Position numbers and translations under genes: made by a program. A stretch of 64,000 bases of DNA from Xylogone sp. PMI_703 (Eukaryota; Ascomycota; Leotiomycetes), in the NCBI GenBank assembly GCA_021399445.1, contig JAJTUQ010000009.1, positions 699,501-763,500 on the forward strand, written 5' to 3'. Shown here in pieces: positions 1-11,600 of the stretch. How positions within the stretch are numbered: position 1 is the first letter of the stretch; each line of letters opens with the position of its first letter. The notes beneath the pieces were generated by a model that was not told the DNA's origin, searched no databases, and saw only the letters and a list, made by a program, of their open reading frames with translations.

Positions 1-600
1 AAAACGCTTGCAAACAGCTTTCGTCGCATGATATCATTAGGAGATGGTACAAGACTTGCAATACTCAAGAGGTGAACACAGCGATCTGAACTGTTTCTTT
101 TCAGTTCTTTCCCCAGTGCTGTCATACAAGTTGTGCCCCTAATTTCAGGATGCCAAACGAGTGATAAATATGATATTTGGACGACTAGCGTGCTCTCACG
201 AAGAGCATGCCGAAACTTTGGAGGTGCTATAACTTGATAATGCATACATGTCAAGGATGAGTTACCTCTTTGACTAGCAGGCTGACAGACTTAGCACATC
301 CTCCGCCGCAGTTGTACTTCGTAATTAAGCTGACTAGAAGCAGAAGACATATTCAATAGTATATTTCCTGAGAGGGATATCATTGTGCGTGACATGGTAG
401 CTAGGCCTGAGTCGTTCGAAAGTCCTAAGCCGACGGGACTTACAGGGATCGATAATGTTCTTATTAATATCGCCCCCAGACGAGCTGGACCAGCTGATTA
501 TTTACGAGTTATGACTGAAGTCACTTAGTAGCTTGCTTATGTGTTTCGACGACTTTGTATCGCTAGGGCTTACTATTACTCAAGAGCGGGACTATTAGTT
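1..600. other. Intergenic, no gene seen
   Basis: No reading frame with family signals on either strand. Ordinary mixed-composition fungal intergenic DNA leading up to the fold-back element. Confidence 0.5.
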
Positions 601-803
601 AACGTAATTTCCCTGTCTCACCGACCACTCTGTCTTCCCAGCCCCTGAAATTTATGGTAAAATCAACAAATTTTGAGTTTCAATAACTCGACCAACGACA
701 TTAGGATTTGACTTTAAATTTAATTTGAGCAAAATTTGTGGATTTTGCCGTAAATTTCAGGGGCTGGGAAGACAGAGTGGTCGGTGAGACAGGGAATTAC
801 GTT
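601..803. repeat. Fold-back (MITE-like) element
   Basis: The two ends are near-perfect inverted copies of each other over about 70 bp: the left end starts AACGTAATTTCCCTGTCTCA and the right end, read on the other strand, starts AACGTAATTCCCTGTCTCAC. The centre (about 675-730) is AT-rich. There is no coding capacity, and I could not find a clear target-site duplication (flanks ATTAGTT and GGCAAGT). The structure fits a non-autonomous DNA transposon of MITE type. It lies about 210 bp upstream of the M35-like peptidase start, so it may contribute promoter sequence. Confidence 0.75.
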
Positions 804-1013
804 GGCAAGTTTGACAACGAGTAGATGAAAACTTGTGCGGGACACCACCCGAGTACAGGAAAGTACAACCCCAGGGCATATATATCAGTCTCTTGAATGT
901 TGCTGGCTGAAAGGACCCAGAAGCTTATCCTGACCATTGAACTTTGTGTTTTAATAGTTGCAGAGCAAGAGCTAGGCGCCATAGCATTAGACACCGAAAT
1001 TCATTTACTAAAG

Positions 1014-2063
1014 ATGATGGTTCATTTTGCTTTCCGCTTCGTTGGGATCTTCATTGCCCTAATCCTCGTCCAAAACGCTTCGACTGCCAGCCTTAGACCA
1101 ATCGGAAGCTTTTCGACATACAATGCAGGGACCGAAGCCACTTCAACACTGACGGACTGTGATGCAACCTCCGTAAACCGAATCAAAGCGGAGAGCACGA
1201 CTGCCAGCCAGATTGTTAAGGATGCGGTTGCACTCATTCAAAATATTGGCTTGGACAAGATGGATACATCCAACGATCACCGAGCCCGACTGTACCAAAA
1301 ATTCTTTAAACCTGGATCCGCATCTCAGGTCTTGAGTAAGTTGCCTGTTGATACCAGTAACATTTTCGGAGTAGCTGCACAATCCCTTATTAACTACTGC
1401 CCGCAGGCACCCTCCAGAAAGCAAATCCTATTGGGAAGTTTCAATTCACAGGCCCAAGAGTGGGCGTCCATTGCGGCAATACGTGGATTGAAGAAAAGAA
1501 CCGAAGATCAGTTGGGAAACCATCGACGCTATGCAGCGATAATACTAAGTATGATCTTTCTGCGCAAAGTGAAGCATCCGAGATGATAGTATCACTGCTA
1601 ATATACTCTTCGCAGTGGCATAACCATCTTACTCTCATCGCAGTGGGTTAACGATAAACGTTACCCACAAAGTGAGTATCAGATAGTAGCTAGCGAACCT
1701 AGTGCCTTCACACAGGGTGAACACATTGTGCTTTGTCCAAGATGGTTTAACACCCTGCAGTCATCTCCGGGCGCTGCTAAGGTAGGAGTTTCCGCCGATA
1801 CGCAAACGACCACGCGTGCGAGGACCCTAATTCATGAATTAACCCACGCTGTTGATAGCACCATTTTAGGTAAGATGATAGCTTCACTCGGACATAGACA
1901 TGTTGGCTTGCTAATACCAAACCTAGACAAAGGTGGCTACGTTTTCAGCGCTATTTCGGGAACTCGTAGTTCCGATAGTGGAGATCCTCTGAAAAATGCC
2001 CAGAGCTTCGCCATGTGGGCCCAACGTACGCTTTGCCCTCTCAGATACACAAGGTCGCCATGA
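1014..2063 (+). CDS. Secreted M35/aspzincin-like metallopeptidase
   Basis: Proposed exons 1014-1335, 1452-1588, 1716-1869 and 1933-2063, about 247 aa. All junctions are GT-AG and keep phase; the first donor is GTAAGT and the fourth exon restores the reading frame after a 63-bp intron. The start at 1014 gives an N-terminal signal peptide (MMVHFAFRFVGIFIALILVQ...). The zinc motif HELTHA lies in the third exon and the DPLKNAQSFAMWA block near the C-terminus, both as in fungal deuterolysin/Lys-specific endopeptidases (PF14521 type), where a downstream aspartate is the third zinc ligand. It would be an extracellular protease. Reading without the 63-bp intron also stays open, so that exon end is uncertain. 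Confidence 0.7.
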
Positions 2064-5000
2064 CACTAACATGAGAAATTTAGTCGTGTCTTCAGTGGAC
2101 GGTTGCTCCTCATTTGACTGGACCTCAGGAAGAGCCGCGACTCCTGCCTCGGGAACATAATCGCGGTCAGGCGGATGAAATGTTTAAATTGGCCCGAATG
2201 GTCTCGGAACGAGTTTCGGATGCGACATCTTTAGGAGTTTCCAGCAATTACGGGCTATGAAGCTCAATCTACTTATGATACTCTGGCAACATATAGCAAG
2301 CATTTGCAAATTGCTGGGGACTGATTTTAGATGGTGTACCCGGTTGTTACATCTATACATTGCCGTTAGCCTAGGAATATCAGATGCCAGAATGCCGTGC
2401 CTAACTCTTACCTATGTGCATTTTCCATCGTGATATTAAGCAATTCTCTATGTAATCTGACTAATGACCTACTGAATGTATGCCAAGGCAACGATGTAAG
2501 AAAGCGAGTGAGCTAAGCAATACATCAAGATGTATTCCAAACAGGAAATAAACATGCATATGAACCGGCCATAGACAGTTCATGCAGTTCTAGTACATCG
2601 ACAATCACCTTTACCCACTTCCTTTCTCTCTGCTTTCTTACATTGTCAAATTGAATAAAATTAATTTCTAGCAATATTAACAGCTTAAGCAATTAACGTA
2701 TACCTGTACCAGAATAGTTAGAGTTAGTAAAATATTACTTTCTGGGCGGCGAAACAAAGTTGATAAAATCAACCGGCATGGTAATCTACGTTATACCATA
2801 AACAGAAAATCTACTTCGATTCTTTATATGTGCTAAAGACGGCTAATATAGTCCTTACCCTGGAAAAATGTTAATGGAGAATTTTACCGTAAGAGGAATA
2901 AAGTAAGATAAAATTACTGGTTAGAGTAAAAGCGTAGTATAATAATAATATTACTTAAGTGAAGATCTATGTCGGTTTTCTTTGTTAACAGTAGATTGTA
3001 TTATAGTGAATGTAACGGTTGTTTACATTTAAACTATGATTTGTATAATAATGTTAGTAAACATCTTAGTTATTCAAAAATATTAAAAGCAGTATTATAA
3101 TATTACTTAAGTGAGGATCCATATTAACTCTCTCTGTTAATATTTTTTAAGCTTATATTACGGTTTACCACAAGCTTCACTTAGGAATCAAGTATACCTT
3201 TATAAAACGCTAGTTTAAAAATGGAAGTTCCAGTCCTTGTAGATGCATTAGGGCTTAGCTGAAGGAATAGAATAAATTGATCTTAGTAAACTGAAAAGCC
3301 AATTGAGTGGCGCAATCTAGCTTAAAATTGAGTGCTTTTAATTTCTGACATATACCTTTAATTTCATATCATTATAGCCCCCTTCAAATTGCGCTAAGTG
3401 GCCAAATGTTGGTAGCGTCAGGATGGGGGTTGGACGGCAACTCGTCACTCAGCCACATTCACTTCCAACAGACTTTCCATATAATTCAAATGGAACTGAA
3501 GTAAGCTGAGCTTCACCCTCGAACCCTCCATTGTGGTATAAGCTTAAGGTAGGGTAAGATCAACTATCAGAGAAAGCTAGCATGGATCTTTAATTGAGGA
3601 ATCTTGTAGTGCTGTTTTTGCAAGTTTTATTGATGGTGGGGATCATTGCCAGTAACCTTATCCAGATTCGGGCTTCAGCATAAACAAGCGGTGGATTCAC
3701 ACGTTCAATTAGGCATAAAACGTGTTTCGTATCTCCTGCTCCTGCTAGTTGTTTTTACCTTACTTCAGGCTTACACCACAGTATCTCTTTGCACTTAAAC
3801 CCGGGTACTGTGCCTCCGAACGCTGTAACTGAACGGCTTCGGCTAATCAGGATATAAATTGGGTGTCCAAGGGGGCTAGGGTCTATGCAGGAGATTCGTG
3901 ATGTGTGTCGAGGTTCCCTGAACCACCATTAGTTGCAGAAACTAGTGAGTTCTTAGATATTCTAAGCATTACCATCCTGGGAGGGAAATGATCGTTTCCC
4001 ATTTTGAGAGAATGCTTGAGGGCTTGATACTTGCGATTGTGTGGGTCGATCGGCCGCAACATTCCCAGAAAACGGTAATGACCATAGGATGGGTCCCTTG
4101 AATATGACTCAGGATATTAGTTTTGATGGATCAGGAATCATCGGGAGGCAAGCCTCAGCACAATGCATACTTGATATACTAAGTACATATTTTGCTCCTA
4201 GTGCTGCTCCGGATCTATTAATGACCTCACTAGGCGGGATAGGTGTAAGATTATAAGGCATAAATGCTACTGCCTATTTAGAAATTCTGATTTGCTACTA
4301 CAGGTTAGATTCTGCATAAAATGCCACCTTGCATACAGCTTTGTTCCGACATCAGTTAAAATGAGGAAATTTGGAATCAAAATGCTCTCGTAAACGTGCA
4401 CTGCGTTTGGGGTGCAGGAGTAGATTTTGCGAAGGGGTAGAGTAGATTTAGATTGAGGCCTTTTCAGAGTTATCAAAACTACAGGGCGAAGTTGTACACG
4501 CACCCCTTCGTCAGCGCCTTCATCTTTCCCAGGGATGACTCTTGGGGAAAGTGAGGTCAACAGTGGTAAGCCGTCTGCCAGGGCTTCGGGTTAATCCTTC
4601 CAGTTTGTCAAATACTAGCACGATGGAGGTAGCTTACTTTGAGTGCGTTTGCCAAACGCGGCGACTGACGTGGGTCTAAAGATTGATTCCAAATTATAAG
4701 CTGAAAGAAGGAGCAACCTCGCAGAACGGCGTAGGTCTTTCAAATGCAGAATTTGCGGTCTAGAACGCAGACTTGAGCTAGTGCAACTATGACATAATGG
4801 TGGTAATAGTAACCGTAATGGTTATGATAATTCTAGTAGTCGGAAAGGAAGGCCAGCTGCCGCCTTCCCCTTCCGGTCGATCAGAACGTTAAGAAAAGGC
4901 GTCAAGTAAGCTGACAGCAACTGCAAAGTAATTTGGGATGGCTTCACTTAGTTGCAATTTTCACTGTTTTATCTAGAATGCTCATAGCATAAATGCTTTC

Positions 5001-5170
5001 CTGCAAGCTTACCTTATCCTGCTTTCCCAAAGTATATATATACAACGCTGTACCTATCTCTGTGGACTTCACAAATCATTAGCTCAACTGGGCTTGTCAC
5101 TGTAATAGCATAAGCGGATTCTTCTACCTCATCTCTTAAAACTCTTGAAGTGGTTTCACCTCTCTTCACT
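2064..5170. other. AT-rich gene-poor block, probable RIP-degraded repeat
   Basis: About 3.1 kb without a supported gene. From roughly 2500 to 3400 it is strongly AT-rich and holds an internal near-duplicate: AATATTACTTAAGTGA occurs near 2950 and again near 3098, followed by diverged copies of the same context. This suits an old repeat mutated by C-to-T changes. Around 4126-4250 a weak reading frame ends in MTSLGGIG, resembling an NB-ARC P-loop, but it is too short and interrupted to call. Confidence 0.5.
5033..5042 (+). promoter_or_regulatory. TATA box candidate
   Basis: TATATATATA about 130 bp upstream of the ATG at 5171 of the small secreted protein (pseudo)gene. Position and sequence only; no experimental support. 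Confidence 0.4.
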
Positions 5171-5557
5171 ATGCGGCCATTGACTTACTTTGTAGCCTAG
5201 GCTCTGCCTACGGCTATGGCTACTGTTTTTTTGGGCGTTCAGACTGGGAATTCCCAACCAGGTTTGTAATTCCCGAGCATTAATAACGACAGGGCTGATG
5301 TTTTCTTGACTCCAGTTGCATGGATTAACGGCTTCGATCCCTGTTCAAACGGACCAACATTTATAAATGGGCCTGGCCAGTCTTTCTGTGGTCCGACATT
5401 CAGGTTGAGCAATGGCTTCTCCTATTTTGTTACAGGTTGTGGTACCAGTAACATGCAACTTATGAACTCGGACGGTTCGTTCAATAGCCATTGGCAATCT
5501 ACCAATCAGCAAGTCTGCCGAAGTCCGCCTACTACGGAGGAATTTGCATGCTTTTAA
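5171..5557 (+). pseudogene. Small secreted cysteine-containing protein, stop codon in signal peptide
   Basis: Exon 1 5171-5261, intron 5262-5315 (GTTTGT donor, CTGAT branch point, CCAG acceptor), exon 2 5316-5557. From ATG 5171 the frame reads MRPLTYFVA, then TAG at 5198-5200, then ALPTAMA, which together look like a typical signal peptide cut in two by a nonsense codon. The mature part is about 90 aa with six cysteines and no recognised domain, an effector-like size. A start at the next ATG (5216) would give an intact but leaderless protein. I favour a recently inactivated gene; a sequencing error or use of the downstream start are alternatives. Confidence 0.55.
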
Positions 5558-6640
5558 TTTGCTCCATGTAGCTAGTCGCGAATTCCTATATAGAAATAGG
5601 TCAGTTTTAGAGGTGCTGACAATGTACCAATCGAAGGGGCAATGCTATCATTGTTGATATACAGGGGTTTTATAAATGACAGTGACCGAACTTGGCGTAG
5701 AAGAGGTGACCTAGGATAATGTCTTTGCCGGCTATTGCTGCCTTCATCATAATAGTTGTAAAAGGGGGGACTTAAATCCACTTGGGCGTGTCGTTATATC
5801 AACTTGACACGGACCACACAGCCGACATCGGCAATACGACGCGTTTGCCTTCTTAGTATAACTATGAATAACTGAAAAATGAGCACGTTTTAGGCCTACT
5901 AATGCATGCATAAAATCCTGCTGTAGGCTCTGTGGGCTTCAGCATGTACTGAGCCTATGCTAGAAGCCCATAGAGCCTACCGAGCCTACCGTACTGTATG
6001 GGCTGTACCGTATCGCCAACGCCCTACGGCCGTTGGCTCCTTTTAGCGTGCTTACAGGCCTAAGGCCCTGTAAGCGAAGCCCTGAGCCTGTAGCGCCTAG
6101 CCGCTGACTTTGGTCCTTATGAGTGGATTTAGCTTCTTTATGAACAGACACAGCTTACACTTTTACAACACAATCATAAATTAGTAGTAAGAAAAGTAAA
6201 TATATCCCTCTCACTAAAACTTTACTTGTACGGGTGCTCAAGGCGTTCATGACAATAACTTAAAAATGTGAAATTATTCAATTCGAAATTAGCGAGAGTT
6301 TCCGAGCAAGTGTCGTTTTAGTTAACTGTAATAACTAAATAATCAAAATTATACTTAAAAACAAGTTATTATATAGTTATTATTTATTTTATTTTATTTT
6401 AGATTTTAGATTATTATAGTAACATTAAATTAAATCTTAAACTATAAAATCAAGGTTATCTTATTATATAGTTTTAACTATAAAAGTAATTATTATGAAA
6501 ATTTGTAAAGATATTTTAAACTAACTTAATAATTAATAATAAAAATTTGAGCATATACATGTCAGAAACAAATAAATAAACACAAAACACAAAACTGGAA
6601 TAAACAAACAAACTATTGTTACATGTCCGTATTCACGTCA
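5558..6640. other. Intergenic: GC-rich palindromic patch then AT-rich island
   Basis: Between about 5920 and 6110 there are many copies, in both orientations, of a TAGGCTC/GAGCCTA word, making overlapping hairpins. From about 6170 to 6600 the base composition switches to extreme AT. No gene supported. Confidence 0.5.
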
Positions 6641-7999
6641 TTACAAGGAGTGCTTAGAGTCTAAGAACTCGTGAATAACTCTGTATGCTCCACTAGCATT
6701 ATAGTGGAAATTAATAACGTGCGCACTGTCTGGCTGCACGTATGCAAAGAAGTCTGCGTCCGGCACATTTGGAAAGCCCGCCTTGACCGCAGCTGGGATG
6801 GAGGGAGCGGTTCCACCCGTGGCAAAACAATCGCCGCCGCACATTGGAATGTCTGAATCTATAGTCGCGGTGTTAATTGACATTTTCCTTTCGAAGTGAG
6901 GGAATGAGGAAGACAAAAACCGAACTAACCCCCATTCATGACCATCACAGGTCCATTATAATCGTTTGTCATCGGTATGCTCCCAAGCGTCAACAACTCG
7001 CCCAGAGTTACAGGCTGCTTAGTCGACTCTATGAGTTCCAGAAGCTTTAGATCGAAAAAATTCGGCTTAAAGAAGATATATTTGTTTGCTGCGATGTTGG
7101 ACGTGACGATGTATCCATTTGGCAACATCAGGGGAGCGGGTAGAGACAACATATCGATTGGCGCGAGGTAACCCACAAGTGGCGCCGCGTACATAGAAAT
7201 CAGATTCAGCACGTCCATGCCAGTCACATTGCCGAATCGCAATGGTTGATTCAGGCTGGCAAGCTCGAAGTTACCCGCAGCTGCAAAATATCCTATAAAG
7301 GCAGGATTCAAAGTGAACCCGGTAAGAACAAGACCATCGGTCAGATCGGGGTACATGTTGGCAAGGGCATACGATATTCCAGACCCATATGAGTGACCGA
7401 CATGAAAAATTTTCTCAAATTTGTGCTTGATACCTGGGAATGTGCCATTGCGAAGCATCATCGTCAGCTGTGCGGTTGCAGCAGTTTGAAGAAACATCTG
7501 GATTTCGTTCAACGGTTCTCCATGCGATGACATGCCTACTCCGAGAAGGTTAAAGCTGAGTGTGGAATAATTATACTCGTCCGTGGCAACATCCACATAG
7601 CTATAGTTAAAGTCATTGAATGATAAATCCCAGTACCTGCGACCCATTAATTTTGACCGAAGATCACTGGAGTGGGATTATTTACGTCCTGTCGAACCCG
7701 ATGCCATGGGTCAACACTTGAACAGCTGATGTTTTGCTGCTCCCCTTAGATGGTACGCAAAACTGCGTACTGATACTATAAGAGCCGGTCGTGGTGTTGT
7801 ATCCATCCAGAACAAGATCGGTGAAGTTGCGGCCTTGCTGGGTCACGTTAACAATAAAGTCAATAACCTCAAGATTTGTCTGAGGTATTGCAATGTTAAA
7901 GATGCCTTGTTCGACCGACAAATCAACTGGAACTGTTATATTTGTGCATCTTTTCGCCATTGCGAAGCTCACGAGAGTGGACAAAATTGCGAAACGCAT
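6641..7999 (-). CDS. Secreted alpha/beta hydrolase
   Basis: Exons (minus) 7999-7686, 7636-6930 and 6858-6641; introns 49 and 71 bp; 412 aa if started at 7999. In-frame ATGs at 8029, 8014 and 8011 also exist; 7999 was chosen because it begins directly with a good signal peptide (MRFAILSTLVSFAMA). The joined protein shows DRTYWD at the first junction, the nucleophile elbow GHSYGS in exon 2 and, across the second junction, MVMNGDSDIPMCGGDC with the acid region, and a late histidine in SAHVINFHYN. This fits a fungal secreted alpha/beta hydrolase family (lipase/esterase-like) with several N-glycosylation sequons. The true substrate is unknown. An open reading frame on the opposite strand at 7835-8197 is a shadow. 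Confidence 0.88.
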
Positions 8000-8360
8000 A
8001 TTGGGCAACATCATAAGCTTTGGTTGCACCCGAAGAATTCAAGACAGAAAGTGGAGGACCAAAGATGGAGTATGACCTCTTATACGAGAACCTTTAATGA
8101 TTTTGCTGATCTTCTGCAGCCCTTCGTAAATGATAAAGTATGTTTATATACGTTGTCCACGGGCAGGACCTTATTCGTCGGTAATATTCTCCCCTGACGC
8201 TAGGATAGAATGGGTGAAGGATTAAATCCTTTCTGAAGTCAACAAGCCTCTAATTGTTGTTAATAAGAAAGTGGAGGAATAGTACTATACTAAAAGGAGA
8301 CTCAAGCATATCAACTCAAGCATTTTCCCATTACGGTGTGGAGCAAATGATTTAAACACT
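8000..8360. other. Intergenic, upstream of the hydrolase
   Basis: Promoter-side sequence of the minus-strand hydrolase. No further gene seen. Confidence 0.4.
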
Positions 8361-8524
8361 AATACCGTAGGGTCTCATGGCTTACATCTTTGAACTAGCT
8401 GGGGCATTTACGATATATGGTACACCTAGCAATATAATGCAACCCTTCATAGACGGTTTTTTCATTGTATCAAATAAAAACCCAAGCTAGTTCAAAGATG
8501 TAAGCCGTGAGACCCCACCGTATT
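8361..8524. repeat. Fold-back (MITE-like) element
   Basis: A 164-bp element with 40-bp terminal inverted repeats, 8361-8400 and 8485-8524, matching at 37 of 40 positions. The shared core includes GGCTTACATCTTTGAACTAG. The 84-bp centre is AT-rich and non-coding. No obvious target-site duplication. It is unrelated in sequence to the element at 601-803. Confidence 0.75.
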
Positions 8525-9786
8525 CGACTTGTCCAACGATTCGCCGATCTGCCGATCACCTTTTCTACTGCTCTGAAAAGCCCAGTTCATGATAGAGTTC
8601 AGCCTCTCCCTTTGAAAAAGGGCAGTCCAACTTTTCCGCATGTGGTATTTAAATCCGCCGCACTCGTTTCATACACCTAAAATCTCATACGGCAGTACCG
8701 TGCCGTATTGGTGGATGCCGAGATACTAGAAAATAAGTTGCAGAGTTCCTGCAGCAAGGCTATGTGTAACAAAAGATTCCAAACCATACGAGAAAGCTGG
8801 GGCTGGCTACCCTAGGCTGTTTACATCGTGAGCTGCGGAGAAGTTTTGGAGTTTGGCGTGCTGAGTAATAGTTGGTGGACGCTCGTACCACTCCGCTGGT
8901 TGAATGGCGGGAGGAGGTTTCTTGGCGATTAATAGTTCCGAAAATAGCTTAGGCTCGACTCGTGAGGTCAGTGGCGAAGCAGGGAAGCCAAAGTCTAGAC
9001 CGTTATTGGAATCATACATCACCAAGCCTAAGATAACGGATTTCGAATAGCATATCACCGGAGTCAAATAACCCGAAGCCGCGGCTTAGTACGCCTGCCA
9101 TTGAATCGAGTCCGTCTACGTTGTAATCTCTACTGCTAGATCTTCCACCCGAGCCATCATGCCCGTCCCAAATCAATTCCTTTCAAACTACCCCTTCCCC
9201 CGCCTCGTATCCATGCCCCCTTACTAGTATATCTCTTCACACATAATGGTCTCCTACGGCCCATCAGCCTTCCAATGGTGAAAATCAAATTCCTAAAATC
9301 CTCTAATCTGAGTGAGTTTTTAGGCCCAAGGTTTCGTAAGTACGAATGAAGTGGGCTTTGAGGGTGTCGGTTCACCTGTAGATTGCTCTGGTGCGGCAGA
9401 TCAATCACTAGCTGCTTGTCCTTACTTCATTTGCATAATTGTATTCATTCAGGTCCAAGGCTTCGTGATTAGAATAACAATTGGGGATGCATCAAGCGAA
9501 CGTACTAAATGCAAGCTTGCTATAACGTAACATTCCAATCTTAATGGATATTCGCATCACTGGCGCACACACTAAAGCGCACTTCTAATGTAGACATGAA
9601 ACAGTATTATATATATGAAAGCTCCTTCCAACACACAAGAGTGTTCTCGGACGTGTACCAGTGAATCACAATTGGAAACAATAGCGCTGAACTCCTGCTC
9701 TATCCAAACTAACAATTCAGTTGGCTCATTCCAACTCATTCTATTTTCCATCCAAAAGTTGTATTGGTCTAAACCAAGCTTTTGCA
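8525..9786. other. Intergenic, with an unidentified minus-strand ORF
   Basis: The only frame of note is 9067-8807 on the minus strand (86 aa, contains QPAEWYERPPTITQHAKLQN), which has protein-like composition but no family I recognise and no visible upstream exon. It could be the relic of a gene's last exon. A short related patch (TTGGCGATTAAT followed by TTCC) recurs near 11094, suggesting a dispersed degraded repeat. Confidence 0.35.
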
Positions 9787-10587
9787 ATGGCTCCCTCAAC
9801 TTTCAAGAGTATCATCACTATGACTCATATTGGTACGGCAACAGCTATTCTTAATATCAACGGGGTCAATTTCCTCACCGATCCATTCTTCTCTCCTGCA
9901 GGGACTGAATGGGATATAGGAGTCACTGTGCTCAAGAATACAGATACTCCTGCACTAGGACTGGAGAGCCTTCCACCAATTGATGCAGTCTTACTGAGTC
10001 ATGAGGATCATCCAGATAATCTGGACGAACTGGGTCGTCGACTCCTGGATGGTCGTCTTGTCCTTACTACGGCGGACGGGGCAAAAAAGCTTGCGCCTCG
10101 TCCTGGAGTTCTTGGACTCACACCTTGGGAAACAGTCACGATAATGACTGGAGGAAAGAAATTCAACGTTACTGGTACTCCATGTCAACATGTCCCGGGG
10201 GGAGAATGTACAGGATTTATTATTACGACCGAGGAGTTCGGATCAAGTTCTGATGGACGACCGAACGCAATTTATATCTCTGGAGACACTGTATATATTC
10301 AAGAATTAAGCAAAATTCCAAGGAAATGGAATATTGTCCTTGCAATTTTCAATTTAGGAAATGCACAGGCTCCTCTTCCCGATGGGCCTCTTCAGATTAC
10401 GATGGATGGTAAGCAGGGCGCTCGCCTCTTCCGGGAGCTTCAAGCGGATGTCCTCGTACCAATGCATTTCGAATCCTGGGGTCACTTCAAGCAGAGTGTC
10501 GGGGAACTCAAATCTGTCTTTGAGGAAGAAAAGATTAGTACGGAAGTTTGCTGGTTAGCTCCGGGAGTACCCAAGAAGATTTTATAA
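9787..10587 (+). CDS. UlaG-like metallo-beta-lactamase-fold hydrolase
   Basis: Intronless, 266 aa from the ATG at 9787; the frame is open further upstream but has no earlier ATG. Metal-site blocks appear in the order expected of the fold: THIGTAT near residue 13, SHEDHPDN (a variant of HxHxDH common in fungal homologues), CQHVPGGECTG, YISGDTVY and LVPMHFESWGHF near the C-terminus. No signal peptide, so probably cytosolic. Members of this branch hydrolyse small molecules (UlaG is L-ascorbate-6-phosphate lactonase), but the fungal proteins are largely uncharacterised and the substrate cannot be inferred here. Confidence 0.9.
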   Translation: MAPSTFKSIITMTHIGTATAILNINGVNFLTDPFFSPAGTEWDIGVTVLKNTDTPALGLESLPPIDAVLLSHEDHPDNLDELGRRLLDGRLVLTTADGAKKLAPRPGVLGLTPWETVTIMTGGKKFNVTGTPCQHVPGGECTGFIITTEEFGSSSDGRPNAIYISGDTVYIQELSKIPRKWNIVLAIFNLGNAQAPLPDGPLQITMDGKQGARLFRELQADVLVPMHFESWGHFKQSVGELKSVFEEEKISTEVCWLAPGVPKKIL

Positions 10588-11600
10588 ATTGTGCTACAAC
10601 GGAGGACCAAAGTTATGCGAAAGAAAAGTAGAGTGAGATTTAGAATAACTGGCGGACTTCTACCTGAATGCCATTATATACTTCAAGGACAAAACCAAGT
10701 TTAATTGTTAACCGATTAAATCCTTACTTACCTCTCAATTTGACATTCGGTTGCAGCTTTCCCAATATCCACACACTCCTCTTCAAGAGACTACTGTTTC
10801 TGTGATTGAAGTGATAGGTAATAAGCTCGTTGCACCGTCATCGATCATTCTGCCACTGAGACAATGCAATCGCTCAAGCATTGAGTCTTCTAAGTGTATT
10901 CGCTTACAAGCTGTGCCTTGGCCAGGTGAGGCTTGTTGTACGCCACGGAATAATTGAAGTGTAACCAAGGAAAATCCCACTCACAATAATCAAGTACGTA
11001 GAACGACACTGGTCAATTCTGATGTCATTGCCCACTCATGTCTGACAAAATCACCGGCGTGTATGTGCCCGTACTATGGCGAATTGCTCTGCTTGGCGAT
11101 TAATACTTCCTAAATTGGCTAAGTTTGGAGTATTGTGTTATGTACTAAAATTTGACTACTCACAGGAAGGGAAAGCTAGTAGCTTATCTGTTTTGTCTTG
11201 GAAAAGACGATACAGCTTTCCTGACACTCACAGCTAACATCATCGGTTAAACACAGGGAATAATTCATCTCACTCACATCAAGCTTGTTCATTATATCAA
11301 AATTATATAGCTTTAACTCTCATATCTCCTCTTATTCAGATTTGTCATCTAGAAATTTCTCCCAAATGATGCTTAATACTTCTTAGATCGTACTTGCCAG
11401 ATATTTAGTAGCTAATATAAACTCACAGAATAACTGCGACAACTTTAGCCCCCTAATCCCTAGCACTAGGAAGTGTTGGAGACACATGAGACATCTTGCA
11501 CAAAAAACGGAGGCTGGAGTATCACTAGTAACCCTCTACATTTGAACATTTCTATTCTAAAATGTAATTAATGAAGACCTTTGCTCCGTGAGGCTAAACT
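10588..11600. other. Intergenic, no gene seen
   Basis: About 1 kb between two convergent genes. Frames on both strands are short and unlike any family. Confidence 0.5.

Noticed and set aside
4041..4256. Short plus frame ending in MTSLGGIG, reminiscent of an NB-ARC P-loop
   Set aside because: Only a few residues agree, the P-loop lysine is absent, and stops surround it on all sides.
7835..8197. 120-codon plus-strand frame over the secreted hydrolase
   Set aside because: Antisense shadow of the well-supported minus-strand exon 1 and its promoter.
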